This document shows positions 19,731 to 30,600 of a stretch of DNA of 64,000 nt, piece by piece (within the stretch, counting starts at the first letter, position 1; each line of letters starts with the position of its first letter). This DNA is from Costus lasius. Lineage: Eukaryota; Streptophyta; Magnoliopsida; Zingiberales; Costaceae. The notes beneath the pieces were generated by a model. That model saw only the letters and a program-made list of their open reading frames with translations. It was not told the origin of the DNA and did no database searches. A program made the translations under genes and the position numbers. The stretch lies in assembly GCA_027563935.2 (NCBI GenBank), contig CM050453.2, positions 60,372,018 through 60,436,017 on the forward strand, given 5' to 3'.

Positions 19731-21426
19731 TATGCCCTTAAGGCTAATGTTTGAGGCCTTGGGATTGTAATAGTATCATTGTATAAACTCTTAAGTTTAT
19801 AAAGGCAATGGTTGTTATTCAGGTTGTTACCTTGTCTGCTGTAATAAGTGTACTACTGAATAATGTCTCAAAGCTGTTCAGCTAGGCTGACATGCACTGA
19901 TGTCCTTAGTCGATATATCTTGGTGAACATGAGACAGCCTTGATATGGTTAAGACTAATATGTGTTCTAATCTTATAGGATGCTTCGAGCATGGAATAAG
20001 ATATAGACTCATGGGTACATTGGATGTACTGGACAGACCCTACTAGGATATTCAATTGCTTGTCACAATGTGAATAATCCTTGTATGCTACAAGTGGCAC
20101 ATGTCCTTTGACTTGAGATCACTTGTGTTTCTAAATGATGAATGTCATTGTTTTGAGGTAGTTCAATATCATTTGAAATATAATGGTTCTAGACTATCTT
20201 GGATAATGATCATGAGTCAGGTTAGGACACTAGTGATAGATAAAGGATTGCCGTCTCCTTGTTCAAGGAGTGTGGTGTTCTAAAGGGGCCCCCCTGAATG
20301 AGATGATTGAGAATAGTGTATGGCCATACCCAGGTGACTATGCTCATCTGATCTAATCATGCTCATCATATTGGAACTACAAGCTTGACAGGCTTGTCCA
20401 ATCAGAACATCCAGTGGCAAAGGAAACATGTATGCCTAGTGAGTTGATTCACACTTGTGCTGTGATTTGGGTGAAGTCTTGGAAGACTCTTTCCTTTATA
20501 TCGGGAGACAGTGATGTGTTGCTAGATGCCCCTCACTGATCGTGATAACGTAAGTTATCGTTACCGACATTTAAAGGAAACCCTTAGGGTCGCACAATTT
20601 GATGATATGGCTTGCTTAAGTCAGATCGTGTGGACTGAATTGTTTGGATTCAGTTTAAAGGAGTTTAAACTCTGATTGTAAGTGAGATCTGGTCTGATCA
20701 TGTTTGATTGATTAGGGCATGAGATCGGTAAGCTTCGATCGAGAGAAGTGATGCTAGATCAGTGAGATCAGATGCATCAAAAGATCAACGGTTAGATCTT
20801 GAACCATTTGGTTCAGAGAGAGATCTAGACCATGGCTTGGGTTGTTTTGGTTTGGTCATTGAACCAAAAGCGTTGGACCGAATTCCATTGAACCGGTTCA
20901 CACATGTGTGAACGGTTGGTTCAAGGTGGAAGCGTTTTAGGGCGGTTTGCTTTGAGTGGGCGAAAGCTTCATGACTTTCCATATTGGGAAATCATGTAAC
21001 GCCTCATCTAAAATAAACGCCTCAACGCATGTTGTCTTCTTGCTTGGTCGTCTATCCATTCGTGAAGAGGTTGGTTTTGACGAAAAGAAGAAGAGCTTCA
21101 TCGCCCTAGCCGAAAGTGTTCTTCATCTCCTTCATACGACAAGAGGACAAGAACCTTGAAGCCTTGCTAGCACAAGGACGACAAGGAGTGAGCCAACTTC
21201 ATCTTGTGTGTGGCACACTTTGGAGGAGAACCCTATCGTTCTCTAGCTTCCAAGCCGACTCCTTCTTCATGGCTATGGTAAAAGATCTTAACTTGATCTT
21301 TGAATTGAAAGAAGTTGATTATATAGACATACTACATGCGATCCTATGCAAACCCTATTTCCACCCATGCAAAATCTTATGTTGCGCATGTTTAGGGTTT
21401 CACCCCCTTACTCTAGGGACCTTTCA
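19731..21426 (+). repeat. copia LTR on plus strand, first bases lost to the G2 insertion; possibly the 5' LTR of C2
   Basis: From TATGCCCTTAAGG it follows the C-family LTR to an end GGGACCTTTCA. It lacks only the first eight or so bases (TGTTGGGG), which should lie left of G2. It keeps the conserved promoter-like block. Its distal half (GGTTCACACATGTGTGAACG region) resembles the C2 3' LTR more than the LTRs of C1, C3 or C5, so it may be C2's own 5' LTR. No primer binding site follows it: the next bases belong to an inverted LTR. Confidence 0.8.
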
Positions 21427-23048
21427 CAAGAATCGCATGTATGATATATAATCAACTAGATGAAAGGTTGCTAAAATCAACAAAGGGTCATACCGATGCC
21501 ATAGTTTAGATGATGCCTTGGAAGCAAAGACTCGATTGCTTCTTCTCCAAAGGAATCGCACACAAGAGGAAGAAGGCCTACACTTCGATCGCTCCTTGTG
21601 CTAGCAAGGCACCAAAGTGTCTTTGATCGCTTGTCGGGGTGATGAAAGACTTGCTCGGCTTTCTCCACTAGACTTCGGCGTGAGTTCTCTTCTCTACACC
21701 CGAGAGTCCGCGCGAGGAAGAAGTGAGACAACGATCCACACGAAGTGGAGACGTTCAGCCAAAACGTGGAGACGTTTTTACACTTGAAAAACTGACTTTC
21801 CAATTATAGAAAGTCTTTAATTCCAAAACGTTTTGCGTTGAACAATTCGAAACTCACTTATTCACATTGAACCAAGCACTCAATCATGAGCCGGTTCAAG
21901 GTCTTTGGTTCAATGACCAAACCGAATTAGCCCAAGCATTAAGTCAAGATCGAATTAAACCCTAAGGTCCTAGATCTGACCATTCATCTTCTGATGCTCC
22001 TGATCTGATCGATCTAGCATCAACACTCTCGATCGAAGCTTACCGATCTCAAGCCCTAATCAATCAAACATGATCAGACTAGATCTCACTTACAATCAGA
22101 GTTTAAATCCCTTTAAACTGAACCAAAACAATTCAGTCCACACGATCTGACTTAAGTAAGCCATATCATCAAATTGTGCGACCCTGAGGGTTTCCTTTAA
22201 ATGTCGGTAACGATAACTTACGTTATCACGATCAGTGAGGGGTATCTAGCAACACATCACTATCTCCCGATATAAAGGAAAGAGTCTTCCAAGACTACAC
22301 CCAAACCACAGCTCAAGAGTAAATCCATTTCACTAGGCATGCATGTGTCCTTTGCCACTGGATGTTCTTATTGGACAAGCGTGTCAAGCCTGTAACTCCA
22401 ATATGATGAGCATGATTAGATCAGATGAACACAGTCACCTGGGTATGGCCATACACTTTCTCAATCATCTCATCCAGGGGGGGCCCCATTAGAACATCAC
22501 ACTCCTTAAACAAGGAGACGGCAATCCTTTATCTATCACTAGTGCCCTAACCTGACTCAAGCTCACCATCCAAGATAGTCTATAATCATTATGTTTCAAA
22601 TGATATTAAACCACCTCAAAACAATGACAATCATCATTTAGAAACACAAGTGATCTCAAGTCAAAGGACATGTGCCACTTGATGCAAACAAGGATTATTC
22701 ACATTGTGACAAGCAATTGAATATCCTAGTAGGGTCTGTCCAGTACATCCAATGTACCCATGAGTCTACATCTTATTCCATGCTCGAAGCATCCTATAAG
22801 ATTAGAACACATATTAGTCTTAACCATATCAAGGCTGTCTCATGTTCACCAAGATATTTCGACTAAGGACATATAGCATGTCAGCCTAGCTGAACAACTT
22901 TGAGACATTATTCAGAAGTACACTTATTACAGCAGACAAGGCAACAAACTGAATAACAACCATTGCCTTTATAAACATAAAAGTTTATTACATGATACTG
23001 ATACAATCCCAAGGCCTCAAACATTAGCCTTAAGGGCATACCCCAACA
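21427..23048 (-). repeat. copia LTR on minus strand, truncated at its 3' end
   Basis: It ends at right with CCCCAACA, the reverse complement of the LTR start, directly before C2 leader sequence. At left it starts inside the LTR: about 80-100 bases including the CTTCA end and terminal hairpin are missing compared with C1 and C5. No internal region is attached, so it is a solo or rearranged LTR. It includes the antisense 64-codon frame (22672-22866). Confidence 0.82.
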
Positions 23049-23706
23049 TCTTCTGCTATCACCATAGGATTTGCATGATAGTTAAGAAGATAAAAGACCG
23101 TTAAAATCCAACGCTAAAATATCAAGCTCGATAACCTTCTGACGCGAAACCTCACTGTTCTGACTATCGTTGGAGCCGTGTTGTACCCACTCAGTGGGCA
23201 CGTCCATCTATCTTCAGACGGTGTGTGATTTCACCTGCGTGTTACAGAGAAGGGATTTATCGCTTCTCGTTGCTCAGCATAGCACGTGGTGGTCCAGGGA
23301 GTAGGTCAGGTCAGCTTGACCATGTAGGCTACATATGGTAGCTACATGGAGGCAGCCATCTGTGGGGTCAGAGACTGTGTTGTACCAACTCAGTTGGCAC
23401 AGTCTGCTGGATTGCCCAGATGAAGGGGAATCGCACGGGTTGGCAATTGGCAGGGACTGCCTACCAGAAATTAGTGCTTGTACTCTCTGTGCATCTTATC
23501 TCGCCTGAGCGGGACGCGGAGACCAAGTATGAAATATGGATCCCATCTCACTAAAAGAGTGTTACTCTTTCGGACTGTTTTAATGGATTTTTCAGTCAGA
23601 TAAAATAGTGAGAAAAGAATCTTTCTTAAGTCCTGGATTGATTCTAGACATTGATACTAACCTTGCTGTTCTTGCATTGTTGTAGATTCCTGAAGCAACG
23701 AACACC
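23049..23706 (+). other. C2 leader, distal part
   Basis: It is colinear with 52548-53214 of C4. It holds hairpins GTACCCACTCAGTGGGCAC (23183-23201) and GTACCAACTCAGTTGGCAC (23382-23400), the branch-point-like TACTAAC (23655-23661) and the acceptor TTGTTGTAG (AG at 23684-23685). No gene is seen. Confidence 0.8.
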
Positions 23707-24091
23707 ATGAGCTTCAATGTGTGATCCCTACTGGAAAGGGAGAAGCTTGCTGGGCCAAACTTCTCAGACTGGTACGGACACCTTAAGATTGTTCTTAAGG
23801 CAGAGAGGAAACTGTATGTCCTCGAGACGGCTATACCGCCTCAACCCGCTGCGAACGCCGCAAGGGCGGTTCGCGATGCCTATGAAAAGCATGTCAATGA
23901 TAGCATTGATGTTGCTTGCCTGATGCTAGCGTCTATGACGCCACCGCTGCAGCGTCAGCATGAGGATATGTCTGCTATAGAAATTATAGCAAACCTCAAG
24001 ATGCTGTATGCTGCACAGGCGAGGACTGAACGCTATAATCTGACTAAGCTTTTCTTTCAGAGCAAACTGGCTGAAGGGAGCCCAGTGGGAG
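23707..24091 (+). pseudogene. C2 copia polyprotein, part 1 (gag N-terminus), nonsense at codon 6
   Basis: The ATG at 23707 opens the same protein as C3, but codon 6 is TGA (23722-23724) where C3 and C4 have CGA (Arg). The frame is otherwise open to the C3 insertion point at 24091, after residue 128. Part 1 plus part 2 without the second target copy is 3885 bp, exactly the C3 coding length, so the insertion caused no other damage. The single nonsense change fits CG deamination. Confidence 0.9.
24087..24091. repeat. C3 target site duplication, left copy (GGGAG)
   Basis: GGGAG lies directly before the C3 5' LTR and again directly after its 3' LTR (33288-33292). Five-base duplications are usual for copia integrases. 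Confidence 0.95.
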
Positions 24092-25824
24092 TGTTGGGGT
24101 ATGCCCTTAAGGCTAATGTTTGAGGCCTTGGGATTGTATTAGTATCATGTAATAAACTCTTAAGTTTATAAAGGCATGGTTATTATTCAGGTTGTTACCT
24201 TGTCTGCTGTAATAAGTGTACTTCTGAATACTGTCTCAAAGCTGTTCAGCTAGGCTGACAGGCTATATGTCCTTAGTCGAGATATCTTGGTGAACATGAG
24301 ACAGCCTTGATATGATTGAGACTAATATGAGTGCTAATCTTATAGGATGCTTCGAGCATGGAATAAGACGTAGACTCATGGGTACATTGGATGTACTGGA
24401 CAGACCCTACTGGGATATTCCATTGCTTGTCACAATGTGAATGATCCTTGTAAGCAGCAAGTGGCACATGTCCTCTGACTTGAGATCACTTGTGTTTCTG
24501 AATGATGATTGTCATTGTCTTGAGGTAGTTCAATATCATTTGAAACATAATGATTATAGACTATCTTGGATGGTGAGCTTGAATCAGGTTAGGGCACTAG
24601 TGATAGACATAGGATTGCCGTCTCCTTGTTTAAGGAGTGTAGTGTTCTAAGGGCCCCCCTATATGAGATGATTGAGATAGTGTATGGCCATACCCAGATG
24701 ACTATGTGCATCTGATCTAATCATGCTCATCGTATTGGAGTTACAAGCTTGACCCGCTTGTCCAATAAGAACATCCAGTGGCAAAGGACACATGTATGCC
24801 TTGTGAATTGAGTCACACTTGTGCTATGGTTTGGGAGTAGTCTTGGAAGACTCTTTCCTTTATATCGGGAGACAGTGATGTGTTGCTAGATACCCCTCAC
24901 TGATCGTGATAACGTAAGTTATCGTTACCGACATTTAAAGGAAACCCTCAGGGTCGCACAATTTGGTGATATGGCTTCCTTAAGTCAGATCATGTGGACT
25001 GAATTGTTTTGGTTCAGTTTAAAGAGATTTAATCTCTGATTGTAAGTGAGATCTGGTCTGATCATGTTTGATTGATTAGAGCTTTAGATCGGTAAGCTTC
25101 GATCGAGAGAGATGATGCTAGATCGATGCGATCAGAAGCGTCAGATGATGAATGGTCAGATCTAGGACCTTGGGGTCTAATTTGATCTAGACTTAATTTA
25201 TGGGCTGATTTGGTTTCGCTATTGAACCAAGGATATTGAACCGGCTCATGGGTTGAGCGCTTGGTTCAAGAGGGAGAAGAGGTTGCGTTTGGTTCATGGA
25301 AACGTGAACGCCAACTCTTAATCGTTGCCAATTTTGGAAAGTTCCAAAAGCATAACGCATATGCGTTCATGGCTTGATGTCTCTCTAATGTTTTTCGGTT
25401 TTGCTTCTTGGACGTGGTTTTGGAACGGCTTGCTCGTGTGGAAGGCATCGTTCTTGCGCCAAGGAAGAAGAGCTCTCGAAAAGAAGGAAGCCCTTTTCAT
25501 CTAATCTCCGACACACGGTTGGAAAAGCTTGGCAATCTTGCTAGCACAAGAGTTGCGCAAGGAGGAAGCTTTCATCCCTTGTGTGTGATTTCTTTGGAGA
25601 AGATCCCTTCGATCTTTCTTCTTCCAAGCCGCACCTTCCCATGGCCATGGTAATGAATCTCTCACTTGTTATTCAAGTTGATTATATGAAAGTATAGAAT
25701 GCGATCTTATGTGGAAACCCTAATTCCGCTGCTATGAGAAAGAAACATATGACTTGCGCCCCCCTCATGAAAGGGGTTCTTCTCACAATAGGTTTTGCGC
25801 TCCCCTCCTGAAAGGGTTCCATCA
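24092..25824 (+). repeat. C3 5' LTR (1733 bp)
   Basis: It starts TGTTGGGG and ends CCATCA. It contains the promoter-like block (24839-24960), the antisense 64-codon frame (24273-24467, minus), a candidate splice donor (GT at 25650-25651) and two related C-rich/G-rich hairpins near its end (about 25755-25820). The second half differs strongly from C1 and C4 LTRs, whereas the first kilobase is well conserved. Confidence 0.95.
24839..24960 (+). promoter_or_regulatory. conserved promoter-like block of the copia LTR
   Basis: The block carries the inverted repeat AGTCTTGGAAGACT (24839-24852), CTTTATATC as a candidate TATA element (24858-24866), GATAACGTAAGTTATC (24908-24923) and the motif GAAACCCTCAGGGTCGCAC. 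It is nearly invariant in all LTR copies here, including ones that differ greatly elsewhere. If the TATA call is right, U3 is about 0.8 kb. The TATA and start-site assignments are inference. Confidence 0.55.
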
Positions 25825-27628
25825 ATTGGTATCAGAGCCAATCTATACTTTTTCATATGATTGCTTGCGGTTCTAATGAGTAGATCATCATGTTTGATCC
25901 ATGAATATGTTGGTGAATAGATCTAAAGGTGATTGCTCACATGCCGAAACCTACATGCTAGTTTAGAACTTAGATGTATGTTTCTTCATGAGTTGCGCAA
26001 GATGTATGTTTCTTCATGAGTTGCGCATGTTGTTGTGTTGGCGCATGATAAGTATGTTGAATGGTTGAATGATATTTCATCAAATCTTATACCTACTTGC
26101 GCGCAAACATTTAGATCTATATGCATCTACTATAAACCCTTAGATGGGTTGATGGGGCTGAAGTCACCTCTAGGTTAGATCCATTAGTCTGATCAGACCA
26201 TCTGACAGCTCAGATGGGTTAACCTGATAGCACCTATGCGCAAGCACAAGGTGGCTATAGGTTGACTGCATCTAGGGCGTGTAGCGAGGTCTGGTTGAGA
26301 CACTACTGAACACACTTGAGTTAGGCCCGGGGTCACACCCGCTTGCCAAAACTCATGGGGGTAGTTCAGCCCTTGGCGCATGCATGGTTGACCATTAGGT
26401 CAACTCGGGTCAGTTAGGACTCGGTGCATGCAAGGGCAAAGGATCTAACTAGATGGATGAGTGGATCCCCATCAATGCACCATTGTAAGGTTGTAGGGCT
26501 CATAAGGAAATTAAAATTGATGCCATGGGGTTTTCAAAACTTTTAATTTCAAGATGATTGGATCACATGTTGATTGAACCATATGCTTGTCTATTTAGTC
26601 TTATGTGGGTTGCCCAATTGTGTGCTGTGCTGGGGCCTGCGTGCCTGGACTTAAAAAAAATTGTAAATTAATTTGTGATCTGCGAATCACATTGTACTTA
26701 ATTTATAATATGTTGTTGACCTGCGAGTCAATCTTGTCTAGATAGATCAAATGTACTTTGATTAGACAAGAACAAAGGCACACATCCAAGAGGGGCATTC
26801 ACCTGGTGGTGCACCTGTGGTGCTCTTGGCGCTAGGGCACTGGGTTGGACCAGATGAGATGCAATGAAGCTCAAGTGAAGACTTAAGTAATATTAAGGTC
26901 TTACTAGGGTTCATGGGCTTTTACCACATAAGATCATGCTTTCTACTTATTGCTAATAATTAGAATTGCATATTTATGTTTATCTTCTGCTATAGCCATA
27001 GGACATGCCTGATAGTAAGAAGATAAAAGACCGTTAAAATCCAACGCTAACATATCAAGCTCGTAAGCCTTCTAACGCGAAACCTCACCTTTCTGACTAT
27101 CGTTGGAGCCGTGTTGAACCCACTCAGTGGGCACGTCCATCTATCTTCAGACGGTGCTGGATTTCACCTGCGTGTTACAGAGTTGGGATTTATCCCCTCT
27201 CGTTGCTCAGCATAGCACGTGGTGGTCCAGGGAGTAGGTCAGGTCAGCTTGACCATGTAGACTACATATGTGGCGCATATGGTAGCACATGGAGGCAGCC
27301 ATCTCTGGGATCAGAGACTGTGTTGTACCAACTCAGTTGGCACAGTCTGCTGGATTGCCAAGATGAAGGGGAATCGCACGGGTTGGCGATTGGCTGGGAG
27401 AGCCTACCAGAAACTAGTGCTTGTCATCTCTGTGCATCTTATCTCGCCTGAGCGGGACGCGGAGACCAAGTATGAAATCTGGATCCCATCTCACTAAAAG
27501 AGTGTTACTCTTTCGGACTGTTTACTGGATTTTTCAGTCAGACAAAATAGTGAGAAAAGAATCTTTCTTAAAGTCCTGGATTGATTCTGAAACATTGATA
27601 CTAACCTTGCTGTTCTTGCTTGTTGTAG
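25650..27628 (+). other. candidate leader intron of the copia family (1979 nt)
   Basis: The proposed donor is ATG/GTAATG in the 5' LTR. The proposed acceptor is TTGTTGTAG/A, 21 bases before the gag ATG. A perfect branch-point consensus TACTAAC is at 27599-27605, 24 bases before the AG, followed by a T-rich stretch. The same acceptor with TACTAAC or TACTGAC is in C1, C2 and C4, and a donor-like GGTATGA or equivalent is at the same LTR place. Splicing would remove the primer site and the leader with its upstream ATGs. Confidence 0.5.
25827..25838 (+). other. C3 primer binding site (initiator Met tRNA)
   Basis: TGGTATCAGAGC begins two bases after the LTR end. Confidence 0.93.
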
Positions 27629-27649
27629 ATTCCTGCAGCAACGAACACC
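25839..27649 (+). other. C3 leader
   Basis: About 1.8 kb without a credible gene. It is colinear with the C1 and C4 leaders but lacks the tRNA-like insert. It holds hairpin 1 as a variant (27116-27134, with GAACCC in place of GTACCC) and hairpin 2 (27325-27343), then the branch point and acceptor described for the candidate intron. Confidence 0.8.
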
Positions 27650-30600
27650 ATGAGCTTCAATGTGCGATCCCTACTGGAAAGGGAGAAGTTTGCTGGGCCG
27701 AACTTCTCTGACTGGTTCGGACACCTTAAGATCGTTCTTAAGGCAGAGAGGAAACTGTATGTCCTCGAGACGGCGATACCGCCGCAGCCCGCTCCGAACG
27801 CCGCAAGGGCGGTTCGGGATGCCTATGAAAAGCACGTCAATGATAGCATTGATGTCGCTTGCCTGATGCTAGCGTCTATGACGCCACCGCTGCAGCGTCA
27901 GCATGAGGATATGTCGGCTATAGAAATTATAGCGAACCTCAAGATGCTGTATGCTGCACAGGCGAGGACAGAACGCTATAATCTGACAAAGCTCTTCTTT
28001 CAGAGCAAACTGGCTGAGGGGAGCCCAGTGGGAGCTCACGTGCTCAAGATGATTGGGCACAAGGAGGCTCTGGAGAAACTGGGGCATACCGTCAACCAGG
28101 AGCTTGCTGTAGATATTATTCTGCAGTCTCTTCCGCCTTCTTTCGATGCGTTCATCATTAACTTTAATATGAACAAAATCGATTGTACGCCGGCAGAGCT
28201 GCTGAATATGCTCTTGACTACTGAGGAAACTCTGAAGGGCAAGCCTTCAACCTCTGTCTTAATGGTTCCTTTTAGGAACAAGAAGAAGGGGAAGAAGGGC
28301 AAGGCCCCTGTCAAGAATTACAGCAAGGCCCTGAAACAGAAGGTGAAGCGGTCGAAGGACAACAGGTGTTTCCACTGTGGCCAGCTGGGTCACTGGAAAA
28401 AGGACTGTAAAGCGCTCCAAGGAGATAAGAGGGGAAGCATCGCTTCTGGCTCAGGTATATACGTGACGGAAGTCATGGTTTCATCTTCTTCTATATCATG
28501 GGTGTTGGACACTGCATGTGGAGTTCACATTTGTTCAAATGTGCAGGAACTCAAGAGAAGAAGGCAGGTGGGACAGCATGAGGTAGACCTACGCGTTGGA
28601 AACGGGGCACGGGTTGCTGCGGTTGCTGTAGGAGACTATTTCATTACTTTACCATCTGGCATTGTATTAGAATTAAACAATTGTTATTTTGTACCCAGTA
28701 TTACCAAGAATATTATCTCTATTCCTGCTCTTGTCAGGAAAGGATTTGCCTTTGAATGCAAGATTTCAAAGTGTATTTTGACTTATGATAATATTGTGTA
28801 TGCCACTGGTTCAATTAACAATGGGTTATTCATGTTGGACATGGAATATTCTATACAAAACATTGATAATAAGAAAGCCAAGTATGCTGATGACAGCACC
28901 TTGCTATGGCATAGTCGTTTAGGCCATATAAACGAGAAGCGCATTAAGCGGTTGCATGAACATGGACTGCTGGGATCATTCTCCTATGAGGAGATTGATA
29001 CATGCAAAGCTTGTTTGATGGGTAAAATGACGAAGTCTCCTTTTCCTCACAAAGGTCAGAGGACTTCAGGTTTACTTGACCTTATACACAGTGATGTGTG
29101 TGGGCCATTTAGTAAACATGCCAGAGGTGGCTATCAGTACTTCATTACCTTTACTGATGATTTCAGTAGGTATGGGTATGTCTATTTGATGAGACATAAA
29201 AGTGAATCTTTTGACAAGTTCAAAGAGTTCAAAAATGAAGTACAAAATCAGTTAGGCAGAAATATCAAGGCACTTCGTTCTGATCGAGGTGGTGAATACC
29301 TAAGTCATGCATTTACTGACTATCTGAAAGAGTGTGGGATTATCTCACAGCTCACTCCGCCAGGAACACCGCAATGGAATGGTGTGTCCGAGAGGAGAAA
29401 TAGAACGTTACTTGATATGGTTCGTTCTATGATGAGTCAGGCTACTCTTCCATACTCCTTTTGGGGTTTTGCACTGGAAACAGCTGCAAAGGTACTAAAC
29501 CGAGTGCCATCCAAGGCAGTTTCAAAGACGCCATATGAGTTATGGTACGGGAAACAGCCTAGCTTGACGTTTATCAGGATCTGGGGTTGCGAGGCTTATG
29601 TCAAAAAGCTCGCCTCTGGGAAACTAGAGAGCAGATCTGATAAATGTATCTTTGTCGGTTACCCTAAGGAAACTAAGGGTTATTATTTCTACGATCCCAA
29701 AGAGAACAAGATATTTGTTGCTCGGACGGCCATATTTCTTGAGAAGGAGTTTCTTCTGCAAGAGGCCAGTGGGAGAGAAATAAAGCTGGATGAGATTCCA
29801 GAGGAAGGACAAAGTAGTCAGGCAGAGTTGGATGTGCCTGAGCCAGTAGATCAGGTTACTGAACAACCTGAGGCTCAGATATCACGGGAACCGCGAAGAT
29901 CGAGTAGGATCCGTCGACAGCCTGAGCGCTATGACGGAGTCTACATCATTGATAATGATGAACCCCTAACTTATGCGGATGCGGTCAGTGGACCGGAGTC
30001 AGCTAGATGGCTTGATGCTATGCGAGCCGAGATGGACTCCATGTCAGATAACCAAGTCTGGGATTTGGTTGATCCGCCTCCGGGAGTAATCCCTATAGGC
30101 TGTAAATGGATCTTCAAGAAGAAGATTGACATGGATGGTAACGTGGTTACCTATAAAGGCAGGCTAGTTGCGAAAGGTTTCAAACAAATCTACGGGATAG
30201 ATTATGATGAAACTTTCTCTCCTGTAGCCATGTTTAAGTCTATTCGGATTCTTTTCGCGATAGCTGCATATTACGATTATGAGATATGGCAGATGGATGT
30301 GAAAACAGCTTTCCTTAATGGAAATCTGGATGAGGATGTGTATATGACACAACCGGAAGGTTTCAACAATCCAGCAGATCGTCATAAAATATGCAAGTTA
30401 AAGAAGTCCATATATGGACTTAAACAAGCATCAAGAAGCTGGAATATTCGTTTTGATGAATCAATCTCTGAGTTTGGTTTCATCAAGAACGAAGATGACC
30501 CGTGTGTATATAAGAGGTTTAGTGGGAGCGTAATTACATTCCTAATCCTCTACGTCGATGATATCTTAATCATTGGAAATGATATTCCTGAATTGCATGC

